DNA of 64,000 nt, taken from assembly GCA_035621235.1 (NCBI GenBank), contig CP141731.1:806001-870000 (forward strand), read 5' to 3'. A program made the translations under genes and the position numbers. Source of the DNA: Actinomycetaceae bacterium MB13-C1-2. Its GTDB lineage: Bacteria; Actinomycetota; Actinomycetes; Actinomycetales; Actinomycetaceae. The notes beneath the pieces were generated by a model. That model had not been told where the DNA came from and did not search any database. It saw only the letters and a list, made by a program, of their open reading frames with translations. This document shows, in pieces, positions 38,306-47,438 of the stretch (the first letter of the stretch is position 1; the number at the start of each line of letters is the position of its first letter).

Positions 38306-39664
38306 GTGGATTCATTCCTACACCCGATCATCGTCGCGTTCGCATGGATCTGGGTACAGATTCATAAGCTACTGACACTTATTGGATTCTCCGATGGGCC
38401 AGGAATTGCTTGGGCAGTTGCGATTGTCATTATGACAATCCTGGTCCGCGTCGCGATTCTCCCCCTCTACCTGAAGCAAATTCGTTCGTCACGGAACATG
38501 CAGGTAATCCAGCCTGAAATGAAGAAGATTCAGGAGAAGTACAAGGGTAAGACAGATCCCGTCTCTCGCCAGCGACAGCAGGAAGAGACCATGGAGCTAT
38601 ACAAGAAGGCCGGTAGCTCGCCAATGGCGTCTTGCTGGCCCATGCTTGTACAACTTCCAGTCATGTTCGCTCTGTACCGCGTTATCTTTGCGGTCAAGGA
38701 TCTGGCCGGGGGAACCTACTCTTACGACGCTCTGGGACCACTAACCCAGGGTGTTGCTCAGGACATCACGGATTCTCAGATCCTTGGTGTTGGTATGGCA
38801 CAGACTATGGCAACAGCGCCCGGCGTTGGGAAGAAGGCCATTTTCGTTGTACTGATCATTATCATGGTCGCCCTGCAGTTCCTCACCATGCGCATGTCGA
38901 TGAGCAAGAACATGCCTGCGGTCCAGGACCCTAACAACCCGATGGTCCGTAGCCAAAAGACCATGATGTACATGATGCCGCTGATGTACGTGTTCACCGG
39001 CATGGTGTTCCAGATGGGCATGCTGATGTACATGATCACCACCGCGATATTTGCTTGGGCGCAACAGCTTTGGGTTATCAAGACCATACCTACTCCGGGT
39101 TCTCCGGCCGCCGACGAGCTTCGGGAGAAGCGTGAGGAGAAGTACCAGGCATGGGCGACAGGTTTCTTTGCCGAGTACGACCAAAAGGCACAGGCGCTCA
39201 AAGCGGATCCCGAGGCGTTGGAGGAACTTAACGTTCAGACTCTCGCCGAAGCGGAGAAGCATGCGAAGAAACAAAAGGTGTCGACAGACTTTCCGGATGA
39301 CTGGGATGCGGCCTCAAAGGTTGCCATCTTGCGCGGTCTAGCGGTTGAGCCCTGGAAGACGATTCCTGATGAGGTTTGGCTGAAGCAAATGGTTCTCGCC
39401 AAGAACTCACAGGTCGCAGCTGAGGCGGCGCGCGCGGCCCGCCCAAAGAAGCTCTCGCGCGAGCAGCGAATGCGCCTCGCGCAACGGGAACAGCAGGATG
39501 CTGCTGCGGCGAAACGGCGCGAGGAGAAGCAGGCACGCAAGGCTGCTGACCGCTCTTCAAGAGGTGGAGACTTGAGTCCGGAAGAAGTTGAGCGTCGGCG
39601 CCAGCAGCGAAAAGCTGAGCGGCGCGCACAGAACAAAGGCAACCAAAAGAAGACGGGCAACTAG
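38306..39664 (+). CDS. yidC: Membrane protein insertase YidC
   Basis: Starting with GTG 38306 directly after the yidD TGA (AAGGAG 8 bases before), the 452-residue protein has five hydrophobic segments. It has the conserved hydrophilic-groove arginine in VAILPLYLKQIRSSRNMQ, a cytoplasmic hairpin PEMKKIQEKYKGKTDPVSRQ, and MPLMYVFTGMVFQMGM near residue 235. The last 150 residues are a long Lys/Arg/Ala-rich cytoplasmic tail, as in many actinobacteria, which can bind ribosomes. It inserts small membrane proteins with or without SecYEG. Confidence 0.97.
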   Translation: MDSFLHPIIVAFAWIWVQIHKLLTLIGFSDGPGIAWAVAIVIMTILVRVAILPLYLKQIRSSRNMQVIQPEMKKIQEKYKGKTDPVSRQRQQEETMELYKKAGSSPMASCWPMLVQLPVMFALYRVIFAVKDLAGGTYSYDALGPLTQGVAQDITDSQILGVGMAQTMATAPGVGKKAIFVVLIIIMVALQFLTMRMSMSKNMPAVQDPNNPMVRSQKTMMYMMPLMYVFTGMVFQMGMLMYMITTAIFAWAQQLWVIKTIPTPGSPAADELREKREEKYQAWATGFFAEYDQKAQALKADPEALEELNVQTLAEAEKHAKKQKVSTDFPDDWDAASKVAILRGLAVEPWKTIPDEVWLKQMVLAKNSQVAAEAARAARPKKLSREQRMRLAQREQQDAAAAKRREEKQARKAADRSSRGGDLSPEEVERRRQQRKAERRAQNKGNQKKTGN

Positions 39665-39693
39665 CACGTCTTCCGGGTGGGAGGAATGAATAG

Positions 39694-40260
39694 ATGAGCG
39701 AGAAGAAGTCATCGCCTAAAGTCGAGCAGCTCGAAGAAGAGGGGGACGTTGCGGCGGACTACCTAGAAGAGTTTTTGGACATCGCAGATTTTGATGGAGA
39801 TATCGAGATAGACGTTGAAAACGGACGTGCTTCGGTAGCCATAGTTAGCGATGATGCCAACTCAAACCTGGTGCGTCTGGTCGGTGACGATGGAGAGGTG
39901 CTGGAGGCTCTTCAGGAGTTGACCAGGTTGGCGGTGCAGGCTTCCACCGGAGAGCGCTCACGGCTAATGCTTGACATCGACGGATTTCGGGCAGCGAGAA
40001 AAGCTGAGCTTCAGGAAATCACGCAAGATGCAGTTGATCAGGTTAAGGAGACCGGAGAACCCGTATCTCTCGAGGCCATGAATCCATTTGAGCGCAAGGT
40101 CTGCCACGATGTTGTTGCTGGAGCCGGCCTACGATCTGAGTCCGAGGGTGTCGAACCGAATCGTCATCTGATTATTCTTCCCACGGGTAAGGATGGGGAC
40201 GACGAACTGAGTGAATCCTCCGACGACACCGAGGATCACGGACAAGAAAACGCCGACTAG
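39694..40260 (+). CDS. khpB: RNA-binding protein KhpB/Jag (KH and R3H domains)
   Basis: The 188-residue protein has an acidic start of about 25 residues. A KH-type domain follows with DIEIDVENGRASVAIV and LVGDDGEVLEALQELTRLA (residues about 35-95). An R3H domain comes next, with MNPFERKVCHDVVAGAGLRS and EGVEPNRHLII around residues 130-165. The acidic tail is disordered. It binds RNA and is linked to cell-wall synthesis and cell length in other species. It stands between yidC and rsmG, as usual. Confidence 0.95.
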   Translation: MSEKKSSPKVEQLEEEGDVAADYLEEFLDIADFDGDIEIDVENGRASVAIVSDDANSNLVRLVGDDGEVLEALQELTRLAVQASTGERSRLMLDIDGFRAARKAELQEITQDAVDQVKETGEPVSLEAMNPFERKVCHDVVAGAGLRSESEGVEPNRHLIILPTGKDGDDELSESSDDTEDHGQENAD

Positions 40261-40263
40261 ACG

Positions 40264-40887
40264 ATGAGTGAAACACCTTCTGACCTGGTATTATCATCTT
40301 TTGGTCCGAATCGCGACAACGTGATTCAGTTTGCCAACATGCTGGCGGATGAAGGTGAGCTTAGAGGATTGATCGGGCCGCGTGAGTCAGAGCGGCTTTG
40401 GCCCCGACACATCGTTAACTGCGGTGCCCTACTCCCTTTTCTGCCGACTCGCGGGACGGTCGTTGACGTTGGATCGGGCGCTGGATTACCAGGACTTGTT
40501 ATTGCTTGCGCCAGGCCAGATCTGTCGGTCAAGCTCGTTGAACCGATGGAGCGTCGATGTGAGTGGTTGCAGTATGCGGTTGATCAGATCGGCCTGTCGA
40601 ACGTCGAGGTGATCCGAGCTCGCTCGGAATCGCTCGGTCGATCAGTTAGAGCCGATGTTGTGACGGCAAGGGCAGTGGCAGGATTGGGTAAGCTGCTTCG
40701 CCTCACCTCAAAGCTGATTGCCCCCGGCGGCGCATTGCTTGCTCTGAAGGGTCAGCGAGCTTATCAAGAAATTGAAGAGGCTGGGTCAGAGTTGAGAAAG
40801 TATCACCTTACCTCCGAGGTGCATGAGGTTGTTTCGGTGATGGACGGCGATGTCACTTATGTAGTGGAGTGTCGCAGAGAGTCCTGA
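40264..40887 (+). CDS. rsmG: 16S rRNA (guanine-N7) methyltransferase RsmG
   Basis: The 207-residue protein has SERLWPRHIVNCGAL, the SAM-binding TVVDVGSGAGLPGLVIA near residue 60, KLVEPMERRCEWL, ARAVAGLGKLLRL and a C-terminal KGQRAYQEIEEA. It methylates a guanine in the 530 loop of 16S rRNA (G527 in E. coli numbering), a change tied to streptomycin response. It starts 3 bases after khpB. Confidence 0.96.
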   Translation: MSETPSDLVLSSFGPNRDNVIQFANMLADEGELRGLIGPRESERLWPRHIVNCGALLPFLPTRGTVVDVGSGAGLPGLVIACARPDLSVKLVEPMERRCEWLQYAVDQIGLSNVEVIRARSESLGRSVRADVVTARAVAGLGKLLRLTSKLIAPGGALLALKGQRAYQEIEEAGSELRKYHLTSEVHEVVSVMDGDVTYVVECRRES

Positions 40888-40913
40888 CATGTGTTGAGTC
40901 TCGACGCACTGAT

Positions 40914-40929
40914 TGTTTCACGTGAAACA
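40914..40929. promoter_or_regulatory. parS centromere site 1
   Basis: TGTTTCACGTGAAACA is the perfect 16-bp parS palindrome, placed between rsmG and parA, 55 bases before the parA start. ParB loads on DNA here and spreads. Confidence 0.97.
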
Positions 40930-40983
40930 TTCGAGTCTTGTCGGTGGGTCAAACTATGCTGTGAGGCGACGAAAGGTTGGTGA

Positions 40984-41943
40984 ATGGATCAGAACGCTGG
41001 GTCTCCTTCCCCCTTGTTGGATCAGTTGAGTCAGAATTACTCGGCGCTACGTGAGCTTGAGAGCAAAGAGTTTCCTGTCCCCGCCCAGACTGTGGTCATG
41101 GCTGTGGCAAACCAAAAGGGCGGAGTCGGGAAAACCACCACGGCGGTCAATATCGCGGCAGCTTTTGCTCTTGGCGGATTGAACGTTCTGGTCGTCGATG
41201 GTGATCCTCAAGGTAACGCCTCGACCGCGCTTGGTGTCGCACATAGTCCGGGGACTCCATCAACGTATGAGGTCCTCGTAAACGAAAAGGGCCTGTCTGA
41301 CGTAATCCAGAGTTGTCCTGATGTCCCAAACCTCTGGGTATGCCCTGCCACGATTGACTTGGCGGGCGTTGAGGTAGAACTAGTTGACGAACCAGAACGG
41401 GCTAGTTTTCTAAAGCAGGCGATTGATGAACTGCTCGATCAAGCTCGTCGCGGTGAGTTCCCGAAGCCAGATGTCGTAGTTATTGACTGTCCTCCCTCGT
41501 TGGGTCTGCTGACACTTAACGCATTCGTTGCTTCAACCGAGTTGCTTATCCCGGTTCAGGCCGAGTACTACGCGCTGGAGGGATTGTCATTGCTGTTGAG
41601 CACGGTTGGGAGAATCCGACAGGAGATGAACCCAAGTCTCCAAGAGCCGACATTGCTTGTTACCATGCTCGACTCACGGACGAATCTCGGCGCTGACGTG
41701 GCGGAGGAGGTGCGGAATCACTTTGGTGATCAGGTGGTCGAGGCTGTGATACCTCGCCTGGTGCGGATATCGGAGGCACCTAGTTTTGGGCAGACGATCC
41801 TCACCTATGATCCGAAGGGTGGCGGAGCTATCGCGTACAGGCAGGTTGGACTTGAGTTTGCGAGCCGATTAGCGCACCGATACGGACAGGCAACGACCGG
41901 GCACTCTAACGAAGATGTCGACGGAGGCAAAGATGGCGACTGA
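40984..41943 (+). CDS. parA: Chromosome-partitioning ATPase ParA (Soj)
   Basis: The 319-residue protein has the deviant Walker A MAVANQKGGVGKTTTAVN near residue 40, VDGDPQGNASTALG, the Walker B-type DVVVIDCPPSLGLLT near 160 and PVQAEYYALEGLSLL. A short N-terminal extension and a polar tail complete it. ATP-bound dimers coat the nucleoid and move ParB-parS complexes after replication. The end overlaps parB by 11 bases. Confidence 0.97.
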   Translation: MDQNAGSPSPLLDQLSQNYSALRELESKEFPVPAQTVVMAVANQKGGVGKTTTAVNIAAAFALGGLNVLVVDGDPQGNASTALGVAHSPGTPSTYEVLVNEKGLSDVIQSCPDVPNLWVCPATIDLAGVEVELVDEPERASFLKQAIDELLDQARRGEFPKPDVVVIDCPPSLGLLTLNAFVASTELLIPVQAEYYALEGLSLLLSTVGRIRQEMNPSLQEPTLLVTMLDSRTNLGADVAEEVRNHFGDQVVEAVIPRLVRISEAPSFGQTILTYDPKGGGAIAYRQVGLEFASRLAHRYGQATTGHSNEDVDGGKDGD

Positions 41944-43426
41944 AGCATCCAATCAGGGGAATGCTGCAACGACTCCCTCTAAGTCGGAGGGACAAAAGAG
42001 CCCGCGTCAGCGGCGAGGACGTGGCGGCCTCGGTCGAGGGCTGGGCGCACTAATTCCGGACTCAGAGGTGGTAACTCCGGCGGAGCAGGGACGTCCTCTC
42101 GATGTCCTGTTTCCAGACCTTCAGAGCGGGAACCACGGTTCCGGGTCGGGACCGGTCAAGACAACCAGGCAAAGAGGAGGATCGGCACGTGATCTTCTGA
42201 CGCCCCGTTCGGCGGCTGGGAATGTTTCACGTGAAACAACTTTGTCAGGCACCGTCCCTCAAGTCCAGAATAATGAGACCGGGAATGGTTGGCGCGAAGA
42301 CGAGACGAGTTCCGGGCAAGGACGCGGAAGAAATGGTGGTACCGCACGAGTTGCCACCCCCGAAGCTGCGGATGGCACTCGGGACCAATCTGACGCTCCA
42401 GGTGAAGCGGCACCATCGGGATCAGTGGCGGAAACGGTTGGTCGGCGACCGCAGAAGATGACCGGAAAAGTGAAGGTAACCGCAAAAAAAAGCACTCATG
42501 TACTCTCTGAAGAGCGGAATGAGTCCGATGTTTCACGTGAAACAAAGGGCATGGATTTAAAAGAGGTTCCCGGTGCGACCTTTGGAATGATTCGGCCGGA
42601 CTGGATCATTCCCAACCTAAAGCAGCCCCGCCACGTCTTCGATTCAGATGAACTCAAGGAACTATCACAGTCGATTAGCGAAGTCGGTGTTCTCCAACCC
42701 ATCGTACTTCGAAGGATTACCGACGCCACCCTGGCAGAAGAAGGTCAGAGTGAGAGGCTGAGGGAGGCGCTGGAGGAACAGCCCGAGGCCCGGTACGAGA
42801 TCATTATGGGAGAGCGGCGGTGGCGGGCTTCCCAAATGGCCGGCCTGGAAGAGATACCGGCGATCATCCGAATTACGGAAGAAGATGATCTACTTCGTGA
42901 TGCACTGATTGAGAATCTTCATCGCGTGCAGCTCAATCCCCTTGAGGAGGCAGCCGCATATAGTCAACTGATGGAAGATTTCGCATGTACGCAGGAAGAG
43001 CTTTCAAGGAGGATCGCCCGGTCAAGACCGCAAATTGCCAACACTCTCAGACTTCTTAGACTTCCACCAAGTGTTCAGCGCCAACTGGCGGCCGGAGTTC
43101 TATCGGCCGGACACGCGCGAGCCCTATTAAGTCTCGAAAGTGGCACCGCGATGGAGGCACTTGCGGCCCGAGTCGTTTCCGAGGGTTTGTCTGTTAGGGC
43201 AACCGAAGAGCAGGTTAAGTTTGGCAAGCAGGGGAAACCACGTCCGAAACGGACTTCTCCTACACCAAGTCCCGAGGCACAGCGAGTTGCCGATGCAGTA
43301 GCTGACTTACTAGAAACTTCCGTGTCGGTTAACTCTGGTGCCAAACGCGGACGTCTTATCATTGAGTTTGCAGATCAGGGTGACCTAGAGCGCATCGCAC
43401 AAGCCCTTGGCGCGGAGGTTGTCTAG
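41933..43426 (+). CDS. parB: Chromosome-partitioning protein ParB (Spo0J)
   Basis: ATG 41933 with GGAGGCAAAG before it starts a 497-residue protein. Near residue 30 is GGLGRGLGALIPD, the ParA-binding motif. A long disordered linker follows (about 45-215), containing two NVSRET/DVSRET stretches encoded by parS sequences. Then come the CTP-binding ParB domain (IIPNLKQPRHVFD, ELSQSISEVGVLQPI, IIMGERRWRASQMAG, ALIENLHRVQLNPLEEA) and the helix-turn-helix (TQEELSRRIARSRPQIANT), and a C-terminal dimer domain. ParB is a CTP-dependent DNA clamp. The linker is much longer than in most ParB proteins. Confidence 0.96.
   Translation: MATEASNQGNAATTPSKSEGQKSPRQRRGRGGLGRGLGALIPDSEVVTPAEQGRPLDVLFPDLQSGNHGSGSGPVKTTRQRGGSARDLLTPRSAAGNVSRETTLSGTVPQVQNNETGNGWREDETSSGQGRGRNGGTARVATPEAADGTRDQSDAPGEAAPSGSVAETVGRRPQKMTGKVKVTAKKSTHVLSEERNESDVSRETKGMDLKEVPGATFGMIRPDWIIPNLKQPRHVFDSDELKELSQSISEVGVLQPIVLRRITDATLAEEGQSERLREALEEQPEARYEIIMGERRWRASQMAGLEEIPAIIRITEEDDLLRDALIENLHRVQLNPLEEAAAYSQLMEDFACTQEELSRRIARSRPQIANTLRLLRLPPSVQRQLAAGVLSAGHARALLSLESGTAMEALAARVVSEGLSVRATEEQVKFGKQGKPRPKRTSPTPSPEAQRVADAVADLLETSVSVNSGAKRGRLIIEFADQGDLERIAQALGAEVV
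42223..42238. promoter_or_regulatory. parS centromere site 2, inside parB
   Basis: A second perfect TGTTTCACGTGAAACA lies in the parB reading frame, read as part of NVSRET in the linker. Confidence 0.95.
42529..42544. promoter_or_regulatory. parS centromere site 3, inside parB
   Basis: A third perfect TGTTTCACGTGAAACA lies 306 bases after site 2, in the same codon phase, read as part of DVSRET just before the CTP-binding domain. Confidence 0.95.
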
Positions 43427-43515
43427 ACCTTTCGCAACGACAGCGACGGACTAAAGATCAAGGCTGGTGGTCCCGAGTGTTGAGCAGGCATAATCACTGA
43501 ACTGGACGTCGGTCG

Positions 43516-43540
43516 CCCGCACCACGAATCGTGGTGCGGG
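43516..43540. terminator. Bidirectional terminator between parB and trxB
   Basis: CCCGCACCACGA and TCGTGGTGCGGG form a 12-bp perfect stem with a one-base centre. It lies between two converging genes and can end transcription from both sides, although the T-run is weak. Confidence 0.8.
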
Positions 43541-43563
43541 GGTTCAATCTTCAGTCTCTGGCT

Positions 43564-44490
43564 CTAGATCTCAAGGTAGTGCTGCGCATCAAGGGCGGCG
43601 CGACACCCGGATCCCGCTGCCGTTATCGCCTGGCGGTAGGTGTGGTCGACAACGTCACCACAGGCAAAGACACCCTTGATCGAGGTAGCCGTTCCGGGGT
43701 CAGCAACCTTGACGTAACCAGCCTCGTCGAGATCTAGTTGATCTGCGAACAGTCCTGAACGCGGATCATGCCCGACGGCGACGAACACCCCGTCCGTCTT
43801 CATTTCGGAGCGCACGCCCGTCTTGAGGTTCTCTAGGACCACGGCGCGCGCCGAGGCATCGCCGAGTATCTCTACTACTGCAGAATCCCAAACAAACTCA
43901 ATCTTCTGGTGAGTCAAAGCCCGCTCTGCCATAACCTTTGAAGCTCGAAGTTGATCACGCCGGTGTACGACGGTGACTTTGCTGGCGAACCGAGTAAGGA
44001 ACAAGGCTTCTTCCATGGCGGAATCTCCGCCACCGACAACAACGAGTTCCTTCTCTTTGAAGAAAAAGCCATCGCACGTGGCGCAGTACGAAACGCCCCG
44101 CCCGGAGAACTCTTCCTCGCCGGGGATATTCAGATGACGGTACGCTGATCCGGTGGCAATGATGACAGACTCCGCTTGGATCTCGCGCTCGTAAAGTCGA
44201 ACTACTTTGGGGTTGGCTTTCAGGTCGACCGATAAGACATCATCGAACTCGACTCGCGCCTCAAAACGCTCCGCCTGCTCACGCATCTTCTCCATTAGGT
44301 CTGGGCCCATGACACCGTCTGGGAAACCCGGAAAATTCTCTACCTCAGTCGTTGTCATAAGCGCGCCGCCGGCATCGATAGCACCGGCAATAACATAGGG
44401 CTTAAACCCGGCACGACCTGCATAGATGGCCGCCGTGTAGCCCGCGGGACCCGAACCGATAACTACAACCTTTTCAACACCTTGAGACAC
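43564..44490 (-). CDS. trxB: Thioredoxin reductase
   Basis: The 308-residue flavoprotein has the FAD-binding VVVIGSGPAGYTAAIYAGRAG (in part IGSGPAGYTAA), the redox-active CATCDG near residue 138, the NADPH-binding VVGGGDSAMEEALFL near 155 and GVFACGDVVDHTYRQA near the end. It transfers electrons from NADPH to thioredoxin. The GTG start at 44490 follows the murJ stop by two bases, so both are probably in one transcript. No thioredoxin gene is next to it in the window. Confidence 0.97.
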   Translation of the reverse strand: MSQGVEKVVVIGSGPAGYTAAIYAGRAGFKPYVIAGAIDAGGALMTTTEVENFPGFPDGVMGPDLMEKMREQAERFEARVEFDDVLSVDLKANPKVVRLYEREIQAESVIIATGSAYRHLNIPGEEEFSGRGVSYCATCDGFFFKEKELVVVGGGDSAMEEALFLTRFASKVTVVHRRDQLRASKVMAERALTHQKIEFVWDSAVVEILGDASARAVVLENLKTGVRSEMKTDGVFVAVGHDPRSGLFADQLDLDEAGYVKVADPGTATSIKGVFACGDVVDHTYRQAITAAGSGCRAALDAQHYLEI

Positions 44491-44492
44491 AT

Positions 44493-47438
44493 TTACTCCA
44501 CTGAAACGGAGATGACCTTGGCGCGGTATCTCGCCTCGTCATCTATTGGCAACTTATTAAAAACCAAGCCGATTGAAGTCACGGCGGTTGGTTCATCAAG
44601 AGTAATCACCGTATCCCAGGATAGGGGTGCACTGGCAAGGACTCTTCCCTGACGCTGATACTCTCCGCTTGTGTTGAGTATGGTGACTTCGCCGCCTGTC
44701 CCAATAACTGAGACTCCTACTTTGCTGACAACCGCCGGTTCTTGGAGGTTCAAGACGAGAATGACGGGATCTTTCTGTGCATAGCTGTCGGGGTCAAAAT
44801 ACCGACTCGGCCAGAACGTTTCTGGGTCTCCGTCGATGACAGCTGCGGTCAAATTGGCATGATCATTGCCGTCATCGTTCCAAGAGAGAACGGACACTGA
44901 GGTGATTACAGGAGGAGCTCCCGTAAGGTCAGCGTCCGAGAAGACGGGGGCCGCACCGCTCTGTCCCGGCTCAAGTTGCGACTGCTGACTCTGTCCATTT
45001 GTGACTGGCAGACGGCCAGAGTCGGGGAGGAAGTGGCTGAACGCGAACCAAATAGCGCCGATTACTATGGCAAGTCCAATGAGTAAGGCTGGAATCGTCG
45101 GATCAAACCGTCCGCGGCGTCGTCCTCTGCGGTCTGTCTCTCCGACACTCATTAGGACTTCTTCCGGGTAACGCGAATTGGGCGAAGGAATCGAGTCCAT
45201 TCTCTGTTCCATCGTTCTCCTGTTTCCCGTCGGCGGTGGCGGTGCGACCGATGGTCTGTAGGGACGAACCTTTGTCGATTCAGACTCCACACGAGCCTCT
45301 CCAAGCCTACCGTTATCACGCTTCGAATCGGCGTCGGTTCGCGTCATCGACATCATCGCATCGGTGAGGACCGGAAGAGCGCCGGTTGTGGCGGCGGGGT
45401 CGTGAGCTGCGCCGGCTCGACCGAATGCCACGGCAACCGACTCACCATCGAATATCTGGTCCCAGGTTGGAGGCTCATCGGTCCATTCCGGACGCACGGA
45501 CCAATGACGGGGCGGTGGAGGAGGGGGAGGTGGATTTATGGATTCTGGTTCAAACGAGGGCGACTCTTCGAAGATCGCATCACCCGGCTCCGCCATGCTG
45601 CCTTGAGCGAGCGCCCTTGCCTCTGAGGACAGTTCTTCTTCGAAGGTATCTGGCGCGGCGGTTGTTTCAGCATTACTTCCCTCGTCAGGCGCGGACTCAG
45701 AAACTGGCTCTTCGAGATGATCTGAACCGGAACCCTTTCTTGCCTCGAACCTAGACAGGGCTGGAAAACGTCCGGTGACCTGGGATAATAGACTATTGAA
45801 GCCGGCGGGATCGATAACACGAAGAATCGCGAAATACACAATAGAGATTACGATCGCGATGACGACCACGCGCCATCCGGCCCCCCACATACGGGCAATG
45901 CCTCCCGCTCCCGCCGGAGCGCCCGCACCGAAAAGGTGCAGAACTCCCCACCCGACCAGACCCGCACCGATGAACGAGACGAAGTACTTTCCGTACATCC
46001 TCATCAGGCGGTCAAGCCTTATCTCGGGAACTGCACGAGAGACCATGTAGCAGGCCAAGAAACCCTGGAGTATGCGGGACACAGTCTCTGCCCCTGCTGC
46101 TCCGATGGTCCACCACTGTGCAGATGTCACGAAGTAGATGCCCCAGCCGACTACCAGCTCGGTGATTAGCGGGGCGATTCCCATCATGAATACGGGCCGG
46201 GCGTCCTCAAGCACATAGAAGATTCGTTGCCCCATCATCGTCATGCCGCTGGATGGAACTCCGAGCGCGAGGGCGACCAGTACCGCCCCGTAGAGAGAGG
46301 CTGCGTCCATGTTGAATGTTGGCATCAACAGTTGCATAAGCGGCGTTGCGGCCACCATCAGGATGGCAGTTGCCAACATGGTCAGCATGAGAACCAGTTG
46401 CACGCCCCGATAGAAGTTCGTGGCGACGGCATCCATGTTTTTCTCGGCAGCATGGTTGGCCAGTCGGGTGAAAATGGCTGTCACCAGAGTCACGGTAATC
46501 AGCGACTGGGGAAGCATGTACATCATGTACGCCGTTTGATAGGCGTTGTAACCGGCAACCAGCTCGTTTGTTGCCCCTACCCAATCGTCAGCGCGTGTCG
46601 CCAGGTTGGTCGCAGAGATCACCCCGATCTGACCAACTAGCAGTGTCGCAAAGGTCCACATCGCGACCTTTGGGGCGGAGCCGAATGAGGTTCCCTTAAG
46701 TCGGAAATCTAGCTTCAGCTTCACGCCAGATCTACGAATCGGAATGATCAGGATAATTGCCTGAAGTGCCACTCCCAGCGTCGCTGAACCGCACAGTAAC
46801 AGGGTCTTTGTCGTGGTGAAAGTGTCAACTGGAACGATCTCATTAGCTGTGCCCCAAATAGCAATGAAGGTACCCAGCGATGCGATTGCGATGATGTTGT
46901 TGACTACTGGAACCCACATATAGGGGCCAAAAACTCCCCGGGCGTTGAGGATTTGACCAAAGAGGTTGTAGACGCCATAGAAAAAGATCTGAGGCAGGCA
47001 AAGTAGCGTAAAGGTTATGGCGAGCGATCTGGTCGCGGGGTCCAGCTTAGAGGCCATTAGCGAGATGAGAAGCGGGGCCCCGATCATCGCTACAACCGTG
47101 AGCAAGAACAGGAGTGATCCAACGGCGGTGATTAGCTTATTTACGTAGGGAGACCCGCTCCTGCTGCGAAGCGCTTTCACAATCTGCGGCACCAATACCG
47201 CGTCGAGCACCCCGCCGGCGAGCAGGTTGTAGACCATATTAGGCAGAGTGTTTGCCAGCGGGAACGCGACGGCCACTCCGCCCGCCACACCAATGACCGA
47301 GATCAGCATCGCGCTACGGATGAAACCGAGAGCCCGAGAAACGAGTGTGCCTGAGGCCATCAGCGCGGATGAGCGCCAAAGCGACATCTTTTTCGGCTCT
47401 AGAGGAGCATCCTCGGGGAGGTCCTCATCGCTACTCAT
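44493..47438 (-). CDS. murJ: Lipid II flippase MurJ with long linker and extracellular domain
   Basis: Residues 18-555 are the MurJ core with 14 membrane segments (GTLVSRALGFIRSAMLISVIG, LAGGVLDAVLVPQI, GQRIFYVLEDARPVF). It moves lipid II across the membrane. Residues 556-780 form a disordered linker rich in Glu, Ser and Pro (eight prolines in a row near 640). Residues 781-804 are one more membrane helix. Residues 840-981 are an outside beta domain of discoidin/CBM type (AVIDGDPETFWPSRYF, VSKVGVSVIG, SIGLVFNKLP). The actinobacterial MviN of Mycobacterium has a pseudokinase between core and last helix; here no kinase motifs are visible. The start overlaps DUF6049 by 4 bases. Confidence 0.95.
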   Translation of the reverse strand: MSSDEDLPEDAPLEPKKMSLWRSSALMASGTLVSRALGFIRSAMLISVIGVAGGVAVAFPLANTLPNMVYNLLAGGVLDAVLVPQIVKALRSRSGSPYVNKLITAVGSLLFLLTVVAMIGAPLLISLMASKLDPATRSLAITFTLLCLPQIFFYGVYNLFGQILNARGVFGPYMWVPVVNNIIAIASLGTFIAIWGTANEIVPVDTFTTTKTLLLCGSATLGVALQAIILIIPIRRSGVKLKLDFRLKGTSFGSAPKVAMWTFATLLVGQIGVISATNLATRADDWVGATNELVAGYNAYQTAYMMYMLPQSLITVTLVTAIFTRLANHAAEKNMDAVATNFYRGVQLVLMLTMLATAILMVAATPLMQLLMPTFNMDAASLYGAVLVALALGVPSSGMTMMGQRIFYVLEDARPVFMMGIAPLITELVVGWGIYFVTSAQWWTIGAAGAETVSRILQGFLACYMVSRAVPEIRLDRLMRMYGKYFVSFIGAGLVGWGVLHLFGAGAPAGAGGIARMWGAGWRVVVIAIVISIVYFAILRVIDPAGFNSLLSQVTGRFPALSRFEARKGSGSDHLEEPVSESAPDEGSNAETTAAPDTFEEELSSEARALAQGSMAEPGDAIFEESPSFEPESINPPPPPPPPRHWSVRPEWTDEPPTWDQIFDGESVAVAFGRAGAAHDPAATTGALPVLTDAMMSMTRTDADSKRDNGRLGEARVESESTKVRPYRPSVAPPPPTGNRRTMEQRMDSIPSPNSRYPEEVLMSVGETDRRGRRRGRFDPTIPALLIGLAIVIGAIWFAFSHFLPDSGRLPVTNGQSQQSQLEPGQSGAAPVFSDADLTGAPPVITSVSVLSWNDDGNDHANLTAAVIDGDPETFWPSRYFDPDSYAQKDPVILVLNLQEPAVVSKVGVSVIGTGGEVTILNTSGEYQRQGRVLASAPLSWDTVITLDEPTAVTSIGLVFNKLPIDDEARYRAKVISVSVE

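Noticed and set aside
42156-42545. Minus-strand frame starting MFHVKH inside parB
   Set aside because: It owes its start to the parS palindrome and is antisense to parB.
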